Positions 7,984 through 15,160 of a stretch of 64,000 bases of DNA are shown piece after piece; the first letter of the stretch is position 1, and every line of letters begins with the position of its first letter. Both the position numbers and the translations under genes were made by a program. The notes below the pieces were generated by a model. The model worked only from the letters and a program-made list of their open reading frames with translations, made no database searches and had not been told where the DNA came from. Source of the stretch: Armatimonadota bacterium (lineage in GTDB: Bacteria; Armatimonadota; Zipacnadia; JAUWAU01); the NCBI GenBank assembly GCA_030601885.1, contig JAUWAU010000019.1, positions 41,028 to 105,027 on the forward strand, read 5' to 3'.

Positions 7984-9165
7984 ATGCCAAGTGCCTCGAT
8001 CCTCATCGCAGATGACGATGAACACGTGCGGGCCGTCCTGAGGGATATCCTGACCGAGGCAAATCACCATGTGGTCGCAGTCCCGGACGGGCCAACGGCG
8101 GTCCGCGAGGCGGCATATGGGAAGTTTGACATTACGTTCATTGATGTGCATATGCCCCATCAGGACGGGGTCGAGACGCTGCGCACCCTTCGAACGGTGG
8201 CGCCCGATACTCGTTATGTCATGATCAGCGGCGTACGTGACCCGGAGCTGGCGGAGACGTGTCGGCGGCTTGGCGCCGAGGCGTGCCTCTGGAAGCCTCT
8301 GCAGCTCCAGCAGATCGTCCAGCTCGTGGAGGACCTCGTTCAGCCCAAGGGCGATCTCTTCTCCTGGGAGGGGGTGGAGGAGAGGCCCCGAGTGCCCGCT
8401 CCGGAGGAGCGACGGGATGAGGAGCCAGAGGAGCCGGTTCCAGTGCCATCAGAGCCTGATGCGACGCCGGCGAAGGGCGTGCGGCTCAGAGACCCATGTG
8501 CGGTACTGCGATCGGCCGAGAATGGCGAGGTACTGGTTCGAGTCGCGTGCACTGTCTATGCAGTACTGGACGCGGGGGGGCGCTCGGCGCGTGAGTGGCG
8601 GGGCGCCGTCGATGACTTCCACCGCTCGTCGTCCGGCGAGCCGGCAGTGAGCCAAGCGCTCTCCGGCACACTCGTATTGCGCGACGCGGTCCACGGCCTA
8701 TTCACCGGGGATGCAACACTGCGCGGGAAAGAGATCGTCGCCGATGGGCCACTCCGACACAAGGCCCCGCTCTTGACGAAGAGCTTTCGAGTCAGTGTCC
8801 GCAAGGCGGCGAAAGATCCGTCGGTGACCATCGTAGAGCCGGACGGGGATCTGTCCGGGGCTCACATCCGCGAGTTCGCCGATGCCTTGCGGGGTGCCAT
8901 GCGGGACGGGCGCAGCCGCATCGTGGTGCAGTTTGACGGGCTCAGCTTCATCGACAGCGGCGCCGTGAACACGTGCCTCCGCACAGTGCAGCAGCTTCGG
9001 GCACGCAATGGGGATCTGAAGATCGCGGGCGCCAAAGGGGATATTTGGCGCATCATCGAGACGCTCGGCGCGCATCGGACGCTCTCCTGTTTTGCCACCG
9101 ACGCCGATGCTGTGAGCAGCTTCGCCCGCAACTCCCGCTTCGACCGCACACGCAGCCGCGCCTGA
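7984..9165 (+). CDS. Response regulator receiver-STAS hybrid protein
   Basis: The 393-residue protein has an N-terminal receiver domain (1-120) with acidic D10-D12, phospho-acceptor D54 in FIDVHMP, S82 and K104 in LWKP. A linker rich in E/P (about 125-165) leads to an unrecognised beta-rich region (about 165-270). A C-terminal STAS domain (about 280-385) follows, with FIDSGAVN, the position where anti-sigma antagonists carry the phosphorylatable Ser. Receiver plus STAS suggests that a phosphorelay controls binding to an anti-sigma kinase or similar partner. No histidine kinase, anti-sigma factor or sigma factor is adjacent. The start is ATG 7984; no transmembrane segment is seen. Confidence 0.78.
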   Translation: MPSASILIADDDEHVRAVLRDILTEANHHVVAVPDGPTAVREAAYGKFDITFIDVHMPHQDGVETLRTLRTVAPDTRYVMISGVRDPELAETCRRLGAEACLWKPLQLQQIVQLVEDLVQPKGDLFSWEGVEERPRVPAPEERRDEEPEEPVPVPSEPDATPAKGVRLRDPCAVLRSAENGEVLVRVACTVYAVLDAGGRSAREWRGAVDDFHRSSSGEPAVSQALSGTLVLRDAVHGLFTGDATLRGKEIVADGPLRHKAPLLTKSFRVSVRKAAKDPSVTIVEPDGDLSGAHIREFADALRGAMRDGRSRIVVQFDGLSFIDSGAVNTCLRTVQQLRARNGDLKIAGAKGDIWRIIETLGAHRTLSCFATDADAVSSFARNSRFDRTRSRA

Positions 9166-9187
9166 GTCGGCCAGTGCACGTGCGCTA

Positions 9188-9913
9188 TCACCCGCCGCCT
9201 TCGTGCTCGCGGATGTAGGCGGTGATGCGCTTGATACGGTCTTGGGTGCGAGGGTGGGTGCGGAAGTACGTTTCGAGGCGGGAGGGGCCCTGCCCCTCTT
9301 TCTGTCGCAGCTTCTCGAAGAACCGGACCATGCCCCACGGGTCATAGCCGCCGCGAGCGGCGTACCGGACGCCGATGCGGTCGGCCTCGAGCTCGTCGGC
9401 GCGGCTATGCTGGAGCATCACCAGCCCGGCCGCGGTGTTCGCGATGTCGGCGCCCTTTTTGCCCCCGACGAGGATCTGGATCAACGTCTGCGCTCCCAGG
9501 CGCCGTTCGAGTTGCTCGACGCTGTGGCGCTGGTCAATGTGCCCGATCTCATGCGCCGTCAGGCAGGCGAGCGCGTCGTCGTCGCTGCCGAGAAAATCGA
9601 TAATGCCCTCGGTGAGGTACACAAACCCACCGGGTGCGGCGAAGGCGTTTACGTCGGCCGTGGCCAGCACCCGGAATTGGTAGGAAATACTCGTGCGGCG
9701 GGCCTGGTCGGCCATAGCCGCGCCGATCCGCTCCACGCGTGCGACGGCGCGCCTATCCCTTGAGAGTCCATGCTGGGACACGAGCTGCCGATCCACGTTC
9801 TGACCGATCTCGATCTCCTGTCGCGTGCTGATGAGGAAGCCCCCATCGCCGCAGCCCCCCATAAGGCCGAGGGCTATGGCAAACACTCCGCCAACCTTCG
9901 CTGCGCGTAGCAT
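9188..9913 (-). CDS. M48-family metalloprotease lipoprotein
   Basis: The 241-residue protein starts at ATG 9913 behind GGAGGGGAAACGGAG; an upstream in-frame extension lacks this support. A lipoprotein signal ends at the lipobox LMGGC (Cys21). The zinc motif HEIGH at 121-125 with the downstream Glu in RADELEADRIG (E174) marks an M48 peptidase of the BepA/LoiP/YcaL type, which degrades or helps fold envelope proteins. The motif NAFAAPGGFVYLTEG (89-103) is also typical. The mature protein should be membrane-anchored outside the cytoplasm. It follows two secreted-protein genes on the same strand, but a strong hairpin lies between them, so it may be partly independent. Confidence 0.87.
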   Translation of the reverse strand: MLRAAKVGGVFAIALGLMGGCGDGGFLISTRQEIEIGQNVDRQLVSQHGLSRDRRAVARVERIGAAMADQARRTSISYQFRVLATADVNAFAAPGGFVYLTEGIIDFLGSDDDALACLTAHEIGHIDQRHSVEQLERRLGAQTLIQILVGGKKGADIANTAAGLVMLQHSRADELEADRIGVRYAARGGYDPWGMVRFFEKLRQKEGQGPSRLETYFRTHPRTQDRIKRITAYIREHEGGG

Positions 9914-10001
9914 TGCTCCGTTTCCCCTCCGTCCAGCAGGTACCGAAAGAGTAGGTTGGGCCCGACAGTACTCTACCCATACAGTGCACGGCTCAGGAGC
10001 G

Positions 10002-10037
10002 ATCCGGGCCGCTCCATTATCAGGGAGCGGCCCGGAT
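10002..10037 (-). terminator. Perfect 14-bp stem hairpin, terminator-like
   Basis: ATCCGGGCCGCTCC (10002-10015) and its exact complement (10024-10037) flank an 8-base loop. It sits just after the stop of the gene ending at 10066 and before the M48 gene. No T-run follows on the minus strand, so it may attenuate transcription or protect the mRNA rather than act as a classical terminator. Confidence 0.5.
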
Positions 10038-10065
10038 TGTCCATAGCACACTGCCGGCGAAGCCA

Positions 10066-11412
10066 CTAGCGGTGCTCAAAAACAGGATGACTCCGAAGAC
10101 CCCATCGGCCCTTTCCTCGCGAGCCCGGAGGGCTCTGGCTGGCTCTCGTGCTCGTCTTGGGCGGCTCGAAGATGCTGTATTTCTTGCTGCTCTTCTTCGG
10201 CTTGGCGTCATCCGTCAGGTCAAAATCTGCCAGAGCAGTGACGCCCACGCCCTGGACGCGGCTGAGGAACTTACCAGGCCGCTTGGTCGATATCGGGATG
10301 TAGATGTCGATCTCCAGCGTATTCTTCCACGGTGTCTCGATCTGCGCAACGGCCTGCACAAGTCGCAGGTCGTGCTTCGGGCCGTTCACCCGCGCGGCGC
10401 CGATGCGGATACCGTCGGGTACGCTGAGGATGGGGACCCATTTGTCGCCGTATCGCTCCTTGTACCAAGCGTCGTCGTACTGCTCGACGGGCTGGGGCGG
10501 CTGCTCTGGTTGCGGTGGCTGCTCGGCCGGCTCGGGTGGCCGAGTGCTCTCAACGCCCGCCGCATCCAGTGCTTCGGCGATGTTGGCGGCCCACACACGC
10601 GCAAGGTTGTCCTGGGTCGATGCGTTAAGCTGCGCATGGTAGGGGTCAACATAGGCGATGAGCTTCTTGCCCATCAGAACGGCAGGACGATCCTTGTACT
10701 CGCCGGCAAGCAGGTTCGTCGGGCCATAGCCGGCCTTGACGACGTCCCGAAGGCGCTTGGCGATGCCCTTCGCGCGATCCAGGGGGCTCTGGCCCTCCAG
10801 GCCCCGCCAGATGCGGATGACGAGGCGATCGTTGATGAGCACGTCGCCCACGAGGTCGTCACCCATCCGTGTGCGCCCGGCTTCAATGCTGAGCTCGGGC
10901 TCCGCGGGCGGCGCAGCGTCGCGCTCCGCACGGGCAATAGCATTGGCGATATTGCCAGCCCACGTGCGCGCGAGCCGGGCCGTGGGAGTAGAATTGTACT
11001 GCGCGTCGGCCGGGTCCACAGTCACGATCTTTTCACCATCGGCCAGCACGGCCTCGTACCCGCCTATCTGACCGGCGCGGAAGTGGTACGAAGCGGCCCC
11101 GGCGGTGAGCACCTTCCGGATGTTGCCGGCGGCTATCAGCGCGCGCTCGTAGCCGTCGTACCAGCCGGCATTCACCAGATACTCGATCACCGGAGTGCCA
11201 TCAATGAGCACCCTCCCGAGCACGGCGCCGGCTTGAGTGGCCTTCTGAGCCTGAATGTCGGGCTTGGCTCCCTCCGCGGCCAGCGCCGGGACACCGAAGG
11301 TGACCTCCGGGGCGGTGCCAACGGGTGAAAACCCGACGAAAGTGGAGGCCAGTGCGATCACCACGATTCCCACCAGCAGCAACCGCAGGCCCATACGATC
11401 CACATATCTCAT
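10066..11412 (-). CDS. Exported protein with a duplicated unknown domain and a C-terminal domain shared with its neighbour
   Basis: The 448-residue protein has an N-terminal signal or anchor (LLLVGIVVIALASTFVG). Two copies of one domain follow, about residues 63-165 and 190-290. Each begins with V(L)ID/INDR-VI, contains an ERA/DRAKGIAKRL helix and ends with a VDP-A-xxN(S/A)ST-xxLAR(T/V)WAxNIAxA(I/L) helix. The style resembles periplasmic domains attached to some mechanosensitive channels, but this is only an impression. After a PEQPPQPEQPP linker comes a third domain (about 325-400) matching the whole mature part of the next protein upstream (11447-11902): GAARVNGP versus GAAQVMGP, and PISTKR versus PVSTRK. 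The function is unknown; the location is probably periplasmic or cell wall. Confidence 0.65.
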   Translation of the reverse strand: MRYVDRMGLRLLLVGIVVIALASTFVGFSPVGTAPEVTFGVPALAAEGAKPDIQAQKATQAGAVLGRVLIDGTPVIEYLVNAGWYDGYERALIAAGNIRKVLTAGAASYHFRAGQIGGYEAVLADGEKIVTVDPADAQYNSTPTARLARTWAGNIANAIARAERDAAPPAEPELSIEAGRTRMGDDLVGDVLINDRLVIRIWRGLEGQSPLDRAKGIAKRLRDVVKAGYGPTNLLAGEYKDRPAVLMGKKLIAYVDPYHAQLNASTQDNLARVWAANIAEALDAAGVESTRPPEPAEQPPQPEQPPQPVEQYDDAWYKERYGDKWVPILSVPDGIRIGAARVNGPKHDLRLVQAVAQIETPWKNTLEIDIYIPISTKRPGKFLSRVQGVGVTALADFDLTDDAKPKKSSKKYSIFEPPKTSTRASQSPPGSRGKGRWGLRSHPVFEHR

Positions 11413-11446
11413 CTCTCATTTTCCTCCTTAGGGCTGCCTGCAGCGG

Positions 11447-11902
11447 CTACAGCGGGAACTTGATGTTCGCCGAAACGCCGGTTCCGCCGACCATGCGAAT
11501 CGTTCGCGTCAGCTCTTTCCGCGTTGAGACGGGCAGCAGTGCTCGGGCACGGAAGCGGCCAATGGGGATCTCGACCTCCACGACCGCCTGTACTTTCTTC
11601 ACGCGGTGGCTGGGTCCCATGACCTGTGCCGCCCCAACGGCACTGCCGGCACCCCCGACGCGGATGATCTCGACGAGCTTAGTCTCGCCTTCGATCCTGG
11701 CGTGTTTTTGACCCAAGATGCGATTGATGAAGCGATCCATATCGTCGCCCCACTTGTCAAGCACCAAGCCGACGCCAAGAATCTTGATGCCCTTTCCGAG
11801 AATGCCGTCGAACAGGCCCGCATCCGCGCGCTGGCTAACGCCGGTGGTCAAGAGAAGAACGAAAGCCACAAGCAGTACGGCACATAGCTGGTTGCACTTC
11901 AC
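11447..11902 (-). CDS. Small secreted protein, stand-alone copy of the neighbour's C-terminal domain
   Basis: The 151-residue protein has a clear signal peptide (CAVLLVAFVLLLTTGVSQRADA). GTG 11902 is the likely start because GGAGGAGGTGA precedes it. The mature domain contains GAGSAVGAAQVMGPSHR and LLPVSTRKELTRTIRMVGG and ends in a beta-strand. It aligns with the last domain of the protein encoded 34 bases downstream. That spacing and the shared domain suggest one operon and a common structure or partner. No known family is recognised. The conserved pattern of alternating beta-strands with VQAV suggests a compact beta-rich fold. Confidence 0.65.
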   Translation of the reverse strand: MKCNQLCAVLLVAFVLLLTTGVSQRADAGLFDGILGKGIKILGVGLVLDKWGDDMDRFINRILGQKHARIEGETKLVEIIRVGGAGSAVGAAQVMGPSHRVKKVQAVVEVEIPIGRFRARALLPVSTRKELTRTIRMVGGTGVSANIKFPL

Positions 11903-11967
11903 AAGCTGTCACCTCCTCCGTGCAAGGCTCTCGGCCAATCCCAAACGACTTGTTTACATTTCCGTGC

Positions 11968-11996
11968 ATACTATACCACACCCGGGGCGTGGTCAA
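11968..11996 (-). promoter_or_regulatory. Candidate promoter for the 11902-9188 operon
   Basis: Reading the minus strand, TTGACC (11996-11991) is followed by TATAGTAT. Taking TAGTAT as the -10 gives 17-base spacing; taking TATAGT gives 15. It lies about 65-95 bases before the GTG at 11902. The assignment is tentative because of the register ambiguity. Confidence 0.35.
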
Positions 11997-12120
11997 TCCA
12001 CTTATGAGCAAGGTCACACGTTGGCCGGCGAGAAATGTTGGCAGGACAGCGTATTCGTGCACTGATGCGCAGCAGTAGGCCGACGTGCGCCTTAATTCGC
12101 CGATGGAGGTGCAGATCACC

Positions 12121-13188
12121 ATGGCAGAGACGATCTCAGCGGGTTTCATCGGCTGCGGCAGCCATGCGCGCCGGAATGTACTGCCGGCGCTGCAGTTTTC
12201 CCCCGTCAGTCTGCAGGCGACGTGTGACTTGGAGATTGAGAAGGCCGAGGAGTGTGCCCGCCAGTTCGGGGCGGCGCGGTGGTACACCAGCCACATGCAG
12301 ATGCTGGAAAGCGAAGCGCTGGACGCCGTGTTCATTGTGACCAACTACGATGAGGATGGTCGCCCGCGGTACCCGGCACTGGCCACGGACTGCATGCATG
12401 CGGGGTGCCACGCGTGGATCGAGAAACCACCGGCCGCGAGTGTGGCGGAGATAGAGGGGATGCAGCGGGTGAGCGAGGAGACAGGGAAATTCGTTCTCGT
12501 CGGTTTCAAGAAGTGCTTCGTCCCGGCCGTCCGGCGGACGCGGGAGATCATGCAGCGAGAGGAGTTCGGCGCACTGACGTCGCTGTACGTGCGCTATCCG
12601 CAGCGAATGCCGTCCGAGGAAGCCAAGCGCGCCGGCGGGCGGAAGGTGCGCGGCTTTCTGGATCACGTTGTGCATCCGGGATCCATCGTTCAGTGCCTCG
12701 GCGGCCCGGTCAGCACCGTGATCCACCAACGCTGCGTTCATGGGGACGATGATGCCGGAGGCGGCTTTGCCCTGCTTCGATTTGCCAGCGGGGCCGTGGG
12801 GACGATGCACTTCGCCGCGCCGCAGTCGGCGACGAGCCCCTTGGAGCGCGTCGAGGTCATTGGCCAGGGGGCCAACATAGTCATCGACAATGGTGTCAAG
12901 CTCACTTACTACCGCCCGGGGAGTCGCGGCCCGGGCGGCTACGGCGGCGCCACCAACTACATGGGCGACGACGCGGCGGCTCCGATCTACTGGGAGCCGG
13001 AGTTCTCCTTGGGGCAGCTCTACAACAAGGGGCTTTTTCTTCTCGGGTATGCCCAGTCGGTCCGGTACTTCGCGCAATGTGTACTGGCCAACGATCGCCC
13101 GACACTATGCGGCCTTGAGGATGCGCTGCAGATAATGAAGCTGTACCAGGCACTGCTGCAGCCCGAAGGGCAGGTCATTTCACTGTAA
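12121..13188 (+). CDS. Gfo/Idh/MocA-family oxidoreductase
   Basis: A Rossmann motif GFIGCGSHARRN opens the protein, the EKP motif (WIEKPP) follows the nucleotide-binding domain, and a C-terminal alpha/beta domain follows. Family members oxidise or reduce sugars, inositols or their derivatives with NAD(P). ATG 12121 is chosen because GGAGGTG at 12104-12110 is well placed; ATG 12103 and GTG 12085 are also in frame but lack such a site. No export signal is seen, so it is cytoplasmic, unlike the Tat-exported relative at 47011. The 3' end overlaps a convergent small gene by 14 bases. The substrate is unknown. Confidence 0.82.
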   Translation: MAETISAGFIGCGSHARRNVLPALQFSPVSLQATCDLEIEKAEECARQFGAARWYTSHMQMLESEALDAVFIVTNYDEDGRPRYPALATDCMHAGCHAWIEKPPAASVAEIEGMQRVSEETGKFVLVGFKKCFVPAVRRTREIMQREEFGALTSLYVRYPQRMPSEEAKRAGGRKVRGFLDHVVHPGSIVQCLGGPVSTVIHQRCVHGDDDAGGGFALLRFASGAVGTMHFAAPQSATSPLERVEVIGQGANIVIDNGVKLTYYRPGSRGPGGYGGATNYMGDDAAAPIYWEPEFSLGQLYNKGLFLLGYAQSVRYFAQCVLANDRPTLCGLEDALQIMKLYQALLQPEGQVISL

Positions 13189-13537
13189 CCGGGCCCGGCG
13201 GGGGTCCGCTGCGAATTGGTCGCCACGAGTACCGGCGCGCCGGCTCCGTCTCCGACATCGCCGCCCACGGATCGACCGGGGCGCCACAGTCCAGGATGAG
13301 TTGTGCGACACCATTGCGCCGTGCTGCAGCAACGCTGTGGCAGATGGCGCACTGGGGGTTGCTGCCGGAGCGTCGGCGGCAGTTCAGCAACTGGTTGGCC
13401 TTCACACACATTGCGATGGCCAGCTCCCGTCGGCCCAATTCCGTGTGCGCCTTCTGTAGGGCGCGTGCCAACCGTGCGATGGCTGTGTCATGCCGCTCAA
13501 AGGTCTCGCAGGCGATCTGAGACACAGGTGTGTGCAT
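13175..13537 (-). CDS. Small hypothetical protein with CxxCH motif
   Basis: I do not recognise this 120-residue protein. The N-terminal half is helical (ETFERHDTAIARLARALQKA). A CAICHS motif follows in the middle, with an isolated Cys in LDCGAP after it. CxxCH can bind haem c, but there is no signal peptide, so a metal site or chance is as likely. It lies 25 bases after the preceding hypothetical gene on the same strand and overlaps the convergent oxidoreductase gene by 14 bases. The ribosome binding site is weak, so the gene is only moderately supported. Confidence 0.4.
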   Translation of the reverse strand: MHTPVSQIACETFERHDTAIARLARALQKAHTELGRRELAIAMCVKANQLLNCRRRSGSNPQCAICHSVAAARRNGVAQLILDCGAPVDPWAAMSETEPARRYSWRPIRSGPPPGPVTVK

Positions 13538-13562
13538 GGCGCCATCCCGGCCGTTGTCGGCT

Positions 13563-13943
13563 CTACCCTTCTCGAGCGGTCAGCTTCGCCCTCAGCTCTC
13601 CGATCTTCATATACACGTCCACGAATGCAGCGCTCATGTGATCCAGTTGCTCGCCGGTGAGCAACTGTGAGCGCATGCGTGCCAAAGCTTCACGCTCCAT
13701 GGCGTCGCTAAGGGCGTCGGCGAGAACACACGCGACGTCAACAAGGGCGTCACCGCGTGTGTCCGCCGCAGCGGGAGCGAGGGCGGCCTCGATCCCCTGC
13801 AGCCGCGCAATGAATTCGCCCACGGGGTCGGCGGGAGCGTGCTGGGGGGCGGCAGCACTTGGCCTGGCTCCCCGTTCAGGGCTTCCCGCCCCGCTGCCCG
13901 GCCCCGGGCGCGCAACTGATGAGCCTTCACGCGCGCGCCCCAT
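13563..13943 (-). CDS. Small hypothetical helical protein
   Basis: I do not recognise this 126-residue protein. A low-complexity Gly/Pro/Arg/Ala-rich N-terminus (about 45 residues) precedes a helical region containing FIARLQGIEAAL and MSAAFVDVYMKIGELRAKL. ATG 13943 is preferred over an extension to 14108 because GAGGAG precedes it and because the extension would overlap the potassium channel gene. It is the fourth gene of a same-strand series running from the GGDEF gene. Confidence 0.42.
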   Translation of the reverse strand: MGRAREGSSVARPGPGSGAGSPERGARPSAAAPQHAPADPVGEFIARLQGIEAALAPAAADTRGDALVDVACVLADALSDAMEREALARMRSQLLTGEQLDHMSAAFVDVYMKIGELRAKLTAREG

Positions 13944-14092
13944 AGTCGCTCGCACTCCTCGTGCCGGCGCGGTTTTACGGCCAACTGAGCGGGGCTGCCA
14001 TGGTACTGCCAAGGGCGCTCTGCGGTGCGAACGCCCGGTACACCTTATATCGGCACGTGTTCCCGGAGGCTTAACCCGGTGGTGCCGGGCCG

Positions 14093-15136
14093 CTATGGAC
14101 GGCCGCACATCTCCGCGAGTGTTTTCAGTTCCTGGATCGTGCCAATGCAGATGAGTATGTCACCGGCGCAGATGATATGATCAGCTCGCGGATTGGAGTG
14201 AAGCACTCCGTCGGTGTCCTTCATTGCCACGACGACGGCGCCGGATTTCTCACGAATGCCGGACTCGCCCAGCGTCTTGGCGTGCACATCTGCTCCCTCC
14301 TCCACGGTCAGTTCCCGCATCGCGAGCTCCACGTCCGGTCCGCCGTGCATGACGATGTCGAGAAAATCGACGACGGTAGGCTGCGTCGCGGCAGCGGCCA
14401 GCCGCCGGCCGCCAATGACGTATGGGGTGACGACCTTGTCGGCCCCGGCCATCTGGAGCTTCTTCTCCGCCTCCCGAGCTTCCGCACGTGCCACGATGAG
14501 CAGGTCCGGCCTCATGGCACGGGCGCTGAGGGTGATGAAGGTGTTTTCAGCATCGGTGTTGGTGACGGCGATGATGCCTTTGGCCGTTCGTATGCCGGCG
14601 TCCAATAGCGTGTCGTCTTCGGTGGCATCGCCGACGACGCTGGGAATGTCAGCTTCGATGAGATCGAAGAGGCGTTCCGGGTTGTTGTCCACGACCACGT
14701 GCGCAATGCCGCGCTGTCTGAATGCTCGACTCACCTCCTGCCCCATGCGTCCGTAGCCGCACACGATGAAGTGGTCAGACATCTTGCCGATGATCCCCCT
14801 CATCTTTCGCCTCCTGAGCATTTGCCTCGTATGCTCGCTGACGGCGAATTCGAACGCCGCCCTGACGATAAATCCCGCGATCACGACGCCGAAGACGATG
14901 AGGGCAACTGTGAAAAGCTGGCCTGCCGGCGAGGGCGGCTCGATCTCACGATACCCCACCGTGGAAAGCGTGATGACGGTCATGTACAACGAGTCCAGCA
15001 GACCCCAGCCCTCGATGAGACCGTAGCCGGCTGTCCCCAGCATCAGAAGGCAGAAGATGAGGGCGATGGGCACCTTGAGCTGGTTGAAGAGTCCCGCTTC
15101 GCGCATGGCTTGTTCCGCGTCGGCCGGCGATCTCAC
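14093..15136 (-). CDS. Two-TM potassium channel-like protein with RCK (TrkA-N/TrkA-C) domains
   Basis: The 347-residue protein has TM1 at about 21-42, a pore loop, TM2 at about 74-97, an RCK nucleotide-binding domain starting with FIVCGYGRMG (123-132) and a TrkA-C domain (about 260-345). The architecture is that of MthK-type ligand-gated K+ channels. The selectivity filter reads TVGYRE (59-64) instead of TVGYG(D/E); Arg at the second Gly position is encoded by an unambiguous CGT. This should change or abolish K+ selectivity, although some related bacterial proteins are reported to share such filters. The start is GTG 15136, or ATG 15106. It lies 24 bases after the PHP gene. Confidence 0.82.
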   Translation of the reverse strand: MRSPADAEQAMREAGLFNQLKVPIALIFCLLMLGTAGYGLIEGWGLLDSLYMTVITLSTVGYREIEPPSPAGQLFTVALIVFGVVIAGFIVRAAFEFAVSEHTRQMLRRRKMRGIIGKMSDHFIVCGYGRMGQEVSRAFRQRGIAHVVVDNNPERLFDLIEADIPSVVGDATEDDTLLDAGIRTAKGIIAVTNTDAENTFITLSARAMRPDLLIVARAEAREAEKKLQMAGADKVVTPYVIGGRRLAAAATQPTVVDFLDIVMHGGPDVELAMRELTVEEGADVHAKTLGESGIREKSGAVVVAMKDTDGVLHSNPRADHIICAGDILICIGTIQELKTLAEMCGRP

Positions 15137-15160
15137 GAGGCGGCTGTCGTCACCCGCCAG

